In this document: in pieces, positions 1 to 5,057 of the stretch
Layout: each line of letters opens with the position of its first letter
How positions within the stretch are numbered: the stretch's first letter is position 1
Assembly: GCA_027347125.1 (NCBI GenBank)
Contig: DAIERC010000475.1
Span: forward strand, 1 to 5,681
Origin: Ignavibacteriales bacterium
GTDB taxonomy: Bacteria; Bacteroidota; Ignavibacteria; Ignavibacteriales; Ignavibacteriaceae
Reading direction: 5' to 3'
Length of the DNA: 5,681 bases
The notes under the pieces: model-generated
Databases searched by the model: none
What the model was told of the DNA's origin: nothing
What the model saw: the letters and a program-made list of their open reading frames with translations, nothing else
Translations under genes and position numbers: made by a program

Positions 1-60
1 GCAGAAAAACAAAACAGAAAAGAAAAATAGTGTTGTTATAATTTTTGTTGCTCGACCCAT
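1..60 (-). CDS. N-terminal fragment of an exported protein (runs off left edge)
   Basis: An ATG at 58-60 opens a frame of 20 codons that stays open to the window edge. The peptide starts MGRATKII and continues as a run of Thr, Leu, Phe and Val ending in Cys at residue 20. That is a short basic n-region followed by a hydrophobic core, as in a Sec signal peptide. The Cys after VLFF could be a lipobox cysteine, but the residues before it are not the canonical L-A/S-G/A pattern, so lipoprotein status is only possible. A GGGA stretch about 8-10 bases upstream of the ATG could serve as a weak ribosome binding site. The gene follows the transporter on the same strand after a 65-base spacer, so it may belong to the same polyuronate locus, for example as a further secreted lyase or binding protein. 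Nothing in the visible part fixes its function. Confidence 0.5.
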   Translation of the reverse strand, partial: MGRATKIITTLFFFSVLFFC

Positions 61-94
61 TAAATTTTCCCGACAGTTTTATGACATCATTTTA

Positions 95-112
95 TAATAA
101 AAATTTTTATTA
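95..112. repeat. 18-bp perfect AT-only palindrome downstream of the MFS gene
   Basis: The sequence taataaaaatttttatta is its own reverse complement. It sits in the 65-base spacer between the MFS stop codon and the start of the next exported ORF. With no GC pairs, its hairpin would be weak, so it is a poor intrinsic terminator. It could be an operator or simply AT-rich promoter DNA for the next gene. Confidence 0.3.
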
Positions 113-125
113 ACAAGCCAAGCGA

Positions 126-1397
126 TCATGATTTTTCAACCGGGCCGATGTTCTTGGCAAACAAATAAATTGCGACTACGCCAAGCGGTACAAAAACGGC
201 AATCATAATAAAGATTGGAATATAAGATATTTTTGAAATTACAGGGACAAGGAAATTCATAATGATAACGGAAAAAACTCCTACCGAACCGCCCAGGCCT
301 GCCAGACTTCCTACAGATTTTCCGCTGAATAAATCGCTCGGTATTGTTTGTACGTTGCCGATTGTAATTTGAAAACCGAACAGCACAACGGCTACTATTA
401 TGACAAATTTTAAAGCCGTATCAGCAAATAAAATTGTGGCTATCAAACCGAGAAACATTATAGCCGAGCCAAGTACTATCGCAGTCTTTCTCGCGTTGTT
501 TAAACTGTGACCTTTCGACATTAATCTGCCTGCGAAATAACCGCCGTAAATGCTACCGACAGCCGCGCCTACATATGGCACCCACGCAAAATAGCCTATC
601 TCTTTTACATTGAATCCGTATACTTCGGCAAGATAAATAGGCATCCAGCCAACAAAGAGCCACCAGATAGGTTCCATAAAAAATCTGCCCACTACAACCG
701 CCCACGATTCTTTGTGCGATAAAATTTCTTTTATGCTTAAAGCTTTTCTACCGGGATTTTTTTTATCAATATCACTTTGACCGTTAAGGATATATTGCCT
801 TTCCTCTTCGGAGATCCACGGATGTTGCGCGGGAAGTTTTTTGTTTATTATAAGCCACGGGATTAACCAAATCATTCCGAAGGAACCGACAATCATAAAA
901 GTAATTTTCCATCCGAACGCTGCCCACAAAGTTGCGATAAGCGGCGGGGCTATTACCGAACCGATTGACGCGCCCGCATTAAACATTCCCTGAGCAACAG
1001 CACGCTCTTTTATCGGGAACCATTCTGCGTTGCTTTTAACTGCGCCGGGCCAGTTGCCTGCTTCACCCAATCCCAATGTAACTCTGAAAAAGCTGAACGA
1101 TATGATACTCCGCGCAAACGAATGCATAAAAGACGAAAGCCCCCAAACGCCGATGGCAATAATATAACCGATACGGGTTCCGACTTTATCGAACAGTCTG
1201 CCAGAAACTAATTGTCCTATGGCGTAAGCAATCATAAACACATTCAATATAATCGCATAATCTTCCTTATTCATTCCCAGATCTTTGGATATACTCGGCC
1301 ACATCAGGCTTAAAGTGCTTCTATCAATATAATTAATTACGGTGGCCAACGAAATTAAACCTATAATCCACCATCGCAAACCTTTAATTTTTTTCAT
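126..1397 (-). CDS. MFS transporter, ACS/hexuronate (ExuT/DgoT-like) family; likely uronate or DEH importer
   Basis: This 423-residue inner-membrane protein has the usual length and hydrophobic pattern of a 12-helix major facilitator. Family marks are NYIDR at residues 22-26 in the first helix; the loop motif GRLFDKVGTR at 66-75; RVTLGLGEAGNWPGAVK at 105-121 followed by WFPIKERA at 126-133; and the AGASIGSVIAPPL stretch at 141-153. These are typical of the anion:cation symporter (ACS) branch, which carries hexuronates and sugar acids (ExuT, DgoT, GudP). A long cytoplasmic central loop spans about 185-230. Next to an exo-oligoalginate lyase, KdgF and a DEH reductase, the likely substrate is the unsaturated monouronate or DEH made in the periplasm; this is inferred from context. 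The ATG at 1397 has only a weak purine-rich stretch upstream (AAGAAAG). A strong hairpin separates it from kdgF, so it may be expressed from its own promoter or at a reduced level from read-through. Confidence 0.9.
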   Translation of the reverse strand: MKKIKGLRWWIIGLISLATVINYIDRSTLSLMWPSISKDLGMNKEDYAIILNVFMIAYAIGQLVSGRLFDKVGTRIGYIIAIGVWGLSSFMHSFARSIISFSFFRVTLGLGEAGNWPGAVKSNAEWFPIKERAVAQGMFNAGASIGSVIAPPLIATLWAAFGWKITFMIVGSFGMIWLIPWLIINKKLPAQHPWISEEERQYILNGQSDIDKKNPGRKALSIKEILSHKESWAVVVGRFFMEPIWWLFVGWMPIYLAEVYGFNVKEIGYFAWVPYVGAAVGSIYGGYFAGRLMSKGHSLNNARKTAIVLGSAIMFLGLIATILFADTALKFVIIVAVVLFGFQITIGNVQTIPSDLFSGKSVGSLAGLGGSVGVFSVIIMNFLVPVISKISYIPIFIMIAVFVPLGVVAIYLFAKNIGPVEKS

Positions 1398-1433
1398 ACT
1401 GTTCGGCTTTCTTATAATTTTGATGCCTCTAAT

Positions 1434-1439
1434 ATTGTA
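1434..1439 (-). promoter_or_regulatory. Possible -10 element (TACAAT) for the MFS gene
   Basis: On the minus strand TACAAT differs from the sigma-70 -10 consensus by one base. It lies downstream of the hairpin terminator and about 37 bases ahead of the MFS start. No convincing -35 box is seen 16-18 bases upstream (TAAAAA at best). The call rests on the -10 match and on the position between a terminator and a gene, so it is weak. Confidence 0.2.
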
Positions 1440-1484
1440 GATGTTGAGGGAAGTTGTTTTTATTAATTTGGTTTCGGGAATTTG

Positions 1485-1516
1485 AAAAGCGGTCTTATAT
1501 ACATAAGACCGCTTTT
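1485..1516 (-). terminator. Strong intrinsic-terminator hairpin between kdgF and the MFS gene
   Basis: A perfect 14-bp inverted repeat (aaaagcggtcttat / ataagaccgctttt) flanks a 4-base loop at 1499-1502. Read on the minus strand, the stem ends in CCGCTTTT, giving four uridines; read on the plus strand it ends in five. The GC-rich stem base and A-tract/T-tract flanks are typical of a Rho-independent terminator that can work in both directions. It begins about 53 bases after the kdgF stop codon, so it most likely ends or attenuates the lyase/SDR/PL17/kdgF transcript before the transporter gene. A protein-binding palindrome is a less likely reading. Confidence 0.8.
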
Positions 1517-1569
1517 TACTTAGGTTGTTAGTGAGCGTAAATCAATTATAAAAATTTTACGAATAATTT

Positions 1570-1911
1570 TTATTTTAAAAAATCTTCTCTCATCGGACTG
1601 AAAACGTCAATAAGTATTCCCGGCTCAAGATTTATTGCACCGTGTTCAACATCCGAAGGAATAAAATAGCAATCGCCGCCTCGTAAGATTTTTTTATCGT
1701 CGCCGATTTGTACTTCAAATTTTCCGCTTAACACGTAGGTAACCTGGCTATGAATATGTTTATGCACATAACCTATCGCGCCTTTTTGAAACTCAACTTT
1801 TACCATCATTATTTTTGCATCGTAGCCAAGCATTTTTCTTCTTAAACCTTCGCCTACGTTTTCCCATTCTACATTTGCGTCTTCAATATAAATATCGCTC
1901 ATAATATTCAT
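1570..1911 (-). CDS. kdgF: KdgF-type cupin, unsaturated uronate ring-opening protein
   Basis: A single-domain cupin of 113 residues, starting MNIMSDIYIE. KdgF proteins speed conversion of cyclic 4,5-unsaturated monouronates, released by pectate and alginate lyases, to the linear ketonic form. The first cupin motif is at 48-63 with the metal-ligand cluster HKHIHSQ (H50, H52, H54, Q56); the Gln in place of the usual cupin Glu is characteristic of KdgF. The second motif contains GGDCYFIPSDVEH with H90. The C-terminus IDVFSPMREDFL (D102, F104, R108) matches the conserved Asp-Phe-Arg set I recall as catalytic in KdgF. The start at 1911 is chosen because AGGAG lies 5 bases upstream and the length fits the family; a longer frame from 1962 would add 17 residues and overlap the upstream gene. 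No signal peptide, so cytoplasmic. It starts 8 bases after the PL17 stop, indicating co-transcription. Confidence 0.92.
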   Translation of the reverse strand: MNIMSDIYIEDANVEWENVGEGLRRKMLGYDAKIMMVKVEFQKGAIGYVHKHIHSQVTYVLSGKFEVQIGDDKKILRGGDCYFIPSDVEHGAINLEPGILIDVFSPMREDFLK

Positions 1912-1916
1912 TATTT

Positions 1917-1921
1917 CTCCT
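1917..1921 (-). promoter_or_regulatory. Ribosome binding site of kdgF, overlapping the PL17 stop codon
   Basis: AGGAG lies 5 bases ahead of the ATG at 1909-1911 and fixes the kdgF start. The TAG stop of the PL17 gene (1920-1922) shares its AG with this site (TAGGAG), so ribosomes ending on PL17 uncover or sit on the kdgF site. This suggests translational coupling of the two products. Confidence 0.8.
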
Positions 1922-4127
1922 ATTTTAAATTTGTTTTTAATAAGTAAACCGCACCCTTCCACTTGTACACTTTTCCGTTAATATCGATGGAGTGTTCCCC
2001 GGTTTTACCGGACGAATTGTTCGCTACCATTAAACTTAATAAAAGTCCGTTATTCATTTCAACTTCCGTTACGGTTGCCTCGCTGTTTGAGGCCAAAACT
2101 TTTATTGATTTTACCCGGCTGTAAGAATTTACCGTTTGTTCGTCCTTCGGGTTAAAATCACCGTGCGGTTCCAGTACCGAAGCAAAGACATGATCTTTGC
2201 CCTTCGCACGAATCATATAAGCCGGGTCGTTTCTTAGGTTAAAGTTAGGATCGTTCGCACCGATGCGCAGCATATAAAGTTCATCTGTGCTGTCTACCGA
2301 AGAAACAATAGAATAAAATCTTTCATCGTTCAGCCATGTAAACTTTGCGGTTCCGTTCATACTTCCAACTGCTTCTTTCCAAAGATATTGATAACCGTTC
2401 TTTTTACCAAGCGGGGAAAGGTTTGTTGAAAATGCGTTGTATTTAAAATTGGTAGAAATAAACTGTCCCATATAATAAAAAGGAAGATCGTATTGGTGCT
2501 CCTTATCGGATTCAACTGAAAATATATCAACTATAATCGGTCTGGAAAAAGATTTATCATTAATCATTGCAAGAGTGCGATGCATTCTTACCCCTTTGTA
2601 AGAATGTGTGTCAACTGCACTCGTTACCTGAAAGTCCGGGTTCTTATCGCTGAAATAAAATTTATCCGGATGATATTTTTCCGATATATCCATCTTTCCG
2701 TCGTAATCGGATTTTTCATCCACCACAATTGTGTTATGCGCTATCGTTTGTTTGGCGAATGTTTTGTTCTCAAACAAATATCTTCCGCCGTCTTTTTGTT
2801 CAATATTTAAGAAACGCGCCGAGCCGTAATCTTGAAGAATTTCTTTGCCCGCGTCATAAAATAAACAGCTCAGCTTATCAAAATGCCCGTGAGATAAACC
2901 GTGGCTTGTATATTTAAATACCAGGCATTCTTCATCCGATGAAGGGCCATAACGTAAAATATCCAGGCCTCCGGATTTACCGTTTGGCCCATCTGAAAAG
3001 TCTTCGCTTTTCCATTGAAACTCTTTTACATTGGATGGATCCTTAAGAGCTTTGGCAACCAAAAGGCCCGCTCCATCAAGCATTACGGTGCCTTGCCGTT
3101 TAGCTATGCTCAAAAGAGAATTGTCGTGCCCGTATTCTTTATAAGTAATATCCAGAGCATCCACAATTTCCACTGATAAGAAATTCTTCTCTTTTAACGC
3201 GTCGTTTATCGGAATAAAATTTCCGTTTGTGTATGTCATCTGCAATGAAGCATATAAGAATTTTTTAAGAATCTGATTTCTATAATCGAATATTTTCATA
3301 TCCGGCTGATTATTCTGAATCGCTTTTGCAAACAGGAAAAACGGCATCAAGGCATAACGGGCATAATATGCGCCTTCGGTATAATATCCGTCCGGTGAAA
3401 TAAGCATTTGCAGTTGTTTCATATAACCGGCGGTGCTGTCTATTTTGGAGCCGTACAAAGCTTGCTGTACAAGTTTTTTATCTTTCAAAACGTAGCCGGT
3501 CATTCCCACCGAAGCGTCCATCCAAGTACCATGATTATGGATAAAATCAAATTGCTGCCTGGTATTTACAACAAAAAATTTGCACATCGGCCTGAAAATA
3601 TTATCCTCATAATTTTTGCGTTCTTCCGGCGTAAGCCAATCATAAATGCAATCATATGCTTGTATGGTATAAAATAACCAGACGGTTTCATTTAACGACT
3701 GCCAGAATAATTTTCCGGGAGCTTCGCCTTTTGCGGCGGGATGAAGCGGCAACGTTGGATACATAGCCGCATATTTATCAAGCATGTCACGTATGAATCC
3801 GGCATATTTTTTTTCACCGGTAACAGAATACATTATACCCGCAAGGTACATTTCCTTATAATTTTCCTGATGCCTTGTATGAGTATAACCTCCGGCGGGA
3901 TCTTTTGGAACAGGCACATCAATCGGTTCTCTTATAGCCTCATCAATTGTTTGTTTGGCTTTATCAAAAACTTTATCAAACAACGGAACTTTTCCAAGAT
4001 TTTCTTTAATCTCTTTAACATCTTCCCTGTTAATAACCAGGTTAGGATGTTGCTGGGCGATTGCGGTGGATTTTATAATCAACAATAAAAACACCGCAAC
4101 AAAATATTTCATAAAACTTATTTTCAT
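1920..4127 (-). CDS. PL17 exo-acting oligoalginate lyase, secreted
   Basis: The product is 735 residues from the ATG at 4127, close to the size of Alg17c (PL17) of Saccharophagus degradans. It should cleave alginate oligomers from the end by beta-elimination, releasing unsaturated monouronate. Residues 1-24 form a signal peptide (MKISFMKYF, hydrophobic core, TAIA before QQ), so it acts in the periplasm or outside. An alpha/alpha-toroid domain runs from about 25 to 370, followed by a heparinase II/III-like beta-sandwich. Active-site marks: N198-H199 in FIHNHGTW; Y255 in EGAYYARYALMP; H413 and H415 in SHGHFDKL; D433 in ILQDYGSA; Y450 in GGRYLFENKT; H464 in IAHNTIVVD. As I recall for Alg17c, the catalytic Asn, His, Tyr, His and Tyr and the zinc-binding His-Asp-His are all present with matching spacing. 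An in-frame ATG at 4151 would overlap the SDR gene and precede the signal peptide with a charged stretch, so it is rejected. Chondroitin or heparin lyase activity is less likely given the neighbours. Confidence 0.92.
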   Translation of the reverse strand: MKISFMKYFVAVFLLLIIKSTAIAQQHPNLVINREDVKEIKENLGKVPLFDKVFDKAKQTIDEAIREPIDVPVPKDPAGGYTHTRHQENYKEMYLAGIMYSVTGEKKYAGFIRDMLDKYAAMYPTLPLHPAAKGEAPGKLFWQSLNETVWLFYTIQAYDCIYDWLTPEERKNYEDNIFRPMCKFFVVNTRQQFDFIHNHGTWMDASVGMTGYVLKDKKLVQQALYGSKIDSTAGYMKQLQMLISPDGYYTEGAYYARYALMPFFLFAKAIQNNQPDMKIFDYRNQILKKFLYASLQMTYTNGNFIPINDALKEKNFLSVEIVDALDITYKEYGHDNSLLSIAKRQGTVMLDGAGLLVAKALKDPSNVKEFQWKSEDFSDGPNGKSGGLDILRYGPSSDEECLVFKYTSHGLSHGHFDKLSCLFYDAGKEILQDYGSARFLNIEQKDGGRYLFENKTFAKQTIAHNTIVVDEKSDYDGKMDISEKYHPDKFYFSDKNPDFQVTSAVDTHSYKGVRMHRTLAMINDKSFSRPIIVDIFSVESDKEHQYDLPFYYMGQFISTNFKYNAFSTNLSPLGKKNGYQYLWKEAVGSMNGTAKFTWLNDERFYSIVSSVDSTDELYMLRIGANDPNFNLRNDPAYMIRAKGKDHVFASVLEPHGDFNPKDEQTVNSYSRVKSIKVLASNSEATVTEVEMNNGLLLSLMVANNSSGKTGEHSIDINGKVYKWKGAVYLLKTNLK

Positions 4128-4131
4128 CTTA

Positions 4132-4137
4132 TCCTCT
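4132..4137 (-). promoter_or_regulatory. Ribosome binding site of the PL17 gene
   Basis: AGAGGA lies 4 bases ahead of the ATG at 4125-4127, inside the 16-base gap after the SDR stop codon. It favours this ATG over the upstream in-frame ATG at 4151 and places the signal peptide at the very N-terminus. Confidence 0.75.
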
Positions 4138-4143
4138 AAAAAT

Positions 4144-4899
4144 TTAGACAAAGTATGTTCCGCCGTTTATCTCTATTGAAGCGCCGGTAATGAACGAAGA
4201 GTTTCCCGAAGCCAGGTAAGCAACCAGGTCGGCAACTTCACGCGCTTCGCCTTCTCTTTTTAATGGCGTAGACGCGGCAACTTTTTCTCTAATTTCCGGT
4301 TTTGTAAATGTATCATGGAACGTTGTATTTATCATACCGGGCGATATACAATTTACCCTGATTCCTTTGGGGCCGACTTCTTTAGCAAGGCCTTTTGTAA
4401 AAGTTAAAACACCGCCTTTGGATGTTGAATAAGCTATAGCGCCGCCGCCGCCGCCGTCGCGCGCGGCTTGCGATGAAAAATTAATAATTGAGCCGCCTTC
4501 ACCCATATAAAGAAGCGCCGCTTTGGTTACAAGAAAAACTGTTTTAAGATTTAATGTAACTACAAAATCCCAAAAATCCGCGTCCATCTCGTTCATGGTT
4601 TTTCGTCCGACAAGCCCGCCTACAACGTTAACAAGTATGTCTATTTTACCGCCGAAAGAATCGCGGCATTTATTTACAAGCGAGTCGATATCCGCCTGCT
4701 TAGTCATATCTCCCTGTAACGCGACAACGTTTCCGTTATTGTTTTGTATATCCTTTAAAGTCTGTTCGGCTTTTTCAGGCCCGTCAAAATAATTAAAACA
4801 AACCGAAGCGCCTTGCTCAGCTAATCTTCTAGATATCTGACCGCCAATATCGCGGCCGCCGCCGGTTACTAACGCAACTTTTCCTTTAAGATCGTACAT
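4144..4899 (-). CDS. Short-chain dehydrogenase/reductase, probable DEH reductase (DEH to KDG)
   Basis: A classical SDR of 251 residues. In this context it most likely reduces 4-deoxy-L-erythro-5-hexoseulose uronate to 2-keto-3-deoxygluconate in the cytoplasm using NAD(P)H. The Rossmann motif TGGGRDIGG spans 12-20. The stretch FNYFDGPEKAE (35-45) after the second strand resembles FabG-type NADPH users. The usual NNAG appears as NVVGG at 91-95. Catalytic residues are N117, S142 or S143, Y157 and K161 (YSTSK), and the C-terminus INGGTYFV is typical. A run of five Gly (149-153) lies between the catalytic Ser and Tyr. The Asp in GRDIG and the missing NNAG are unusual but still compatible with an SDR fold. 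The ATG at 4899 has AAGGA 6 bases upstream. It lies 16 bases before the PL17 start. A FabG-like acyl reductase or another sugar-acid dehydrogenase cannot be excluded from sequence alone; the DEH assignment rests on gene context. Confidence 0.85.
   Translation of the reverse strand: MYDLKGKVALVTGGGRDIGGQISRRLAEQGASVCFNYFDGPEKAEQTLKDIQNNNGNVVALQGDMTKQADIDSLVNKCRDSFGGKIDILVNVVGGLVGRKTMNEMDADFWDFVVTLNLKTVFLVTKAALLYMGEGGSIINFSSQAARDGGGGGAIAYSTSKGGVLTFTKGLAKEVGPKGIRVNCISPGMINTTFHDTFTKPEIREKVAASTPLKREGEAREVADLVAYLASGNSSFITGASIEINGGTYFV
4441..4455 (-). repeat. Five-unit GCC/GGC microsatellite inside the SDR gene
   Basis: Five tandem gcc triplets on the plus strand read as five GGC glycine codons (residues 149-153) in the SDR, just before its catalytic YxxxK motif. 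All five glycines use the same codon, in a gene region otherwise of moderate GC, so the tract could expand or contract by slippage without changing frame. Confidence 0.8.
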
Positions 4900-4905
4900 G
4901 ATTAT

Positions 4906-4910
4906 TCCTT
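4906..4910 (-). promoter_or_regulatory. Ribosome binding site of the SDR gene
   Basis: AAGGA lies 6 bases upstream of the SDR ATG at 4897-4899, supporting this start. No earlier in-frame start is needed, since MYDLKGKVALVTG begins as SDR proteins usually do. Confidence 0.7.
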
Positions 4911-4921
4911 TTTATTTTTTT

Positions 4922-4950
4922 ACTATAAATAAATTCGATTGTTTTTTAAA
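4922..4950 (-). promoter_or_regulatory. Weak promoter candidate for the SDR-PL17-kdgF operon
   Basis: On the minus strand TTTAAA (4945-4950) and TATAGT (4922-4927) are separated by exactly 17 bases. They resemble sigma-70 -35 and -10 boxes (4 of 6 and 5 of 6 matches), giving a leader of about 15-20 bases that contains the AAGGA site. The surrounding 76 bases are only about 18% GC by hand count, so chance matches are easy. It is offered because the 158-base gap upstream of the SDR is the largest gap on this side of the cluster. Confidence 0.25.
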
Positions 4951-4975
4951 GATGAATTGGTCGAGTAAAATTTTA

Positions 4976-5057
4976 TTTAATTCCGGTTTCAGGAATCCCG
5001 TAGCTTTTAAATTGAAGCGCTGCTTTTACTGATACGCTGTTTGGCGTTTTTTCCCGG
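4976..5057 (-). other. Possible out-of-frame remnant of the upstream lyase gene's 3' end
   Basis: Directly after the TGA of the partial lyase gene, 82 bases are about 43% GC by hand count, while the next 76 bases up to the SDR start are about 18%. The switch occurs close to a TAA at 4973-4975. One frame, open from 5065 to 4976, reads in protein-like fashion and ends AALQFKSYGIPETGIK. No start codon or ribosome binding site leads into it, so it is not a separate gene. It may be the displaced C-terminus of the upstream lyase. Confidence 0.35.

Noticed and set aside
1414..1421. TAATTTTG matching the Bacteroidetes -7 pattern TAnnTTTG on the plus strand
   Set aside because: It faces away from all genes in the window and lacks a -33 TTTG partner leading to any ORF; likely chance in AT-rich DNA.
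1912..1962. Longer kdgF start at 1962 adding 17 residues
   Set aside because: The extension overlaps the PL17 gene, has no family resemblance, and the ATG at 1911 has AGGAG at ideal spacing.
4128..4151. Longer PL17 start at 4151 overlapping the SDR stop
   Set aside because: It puts a charged stretch ahead of the signal peptide, while the ATG at 4127 has its own AGAGGA site.
2580..4179. Several plus-strand ORFs of 62-115 codons opposite the PL17 gene (2580-2810, 2729-2917, 3408-3677, 3741-4088, 3955-4179)
   Set aside because: They lie antisense to a gene with a full set of catalytic motifs, overlap one another, show no domain-like sequence and have no spacing or context of real genes.
4523..4792. 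Plus-strand ORF of 89 codons opposite the SDR gene
   Set aside because: It is antisense to a clear SDR coding region; its composition (Ser, Thr, Pro rich) is what the reverse of that gene gives.
4980..4996. Inverted repeat ATTCC-7-GGAAT upstream of the SDR gene
   Set aside because: A 5-bp stem with no T-tract is too short to call a terminator or operator without a second copy.
5033..5052. Short inverted repeat ACGC/GCGT followed by T6 on the plus strand
   Set aside because: The stem is only 4 bp and the T-run would serve plus-strand transcription, where no gene is present.
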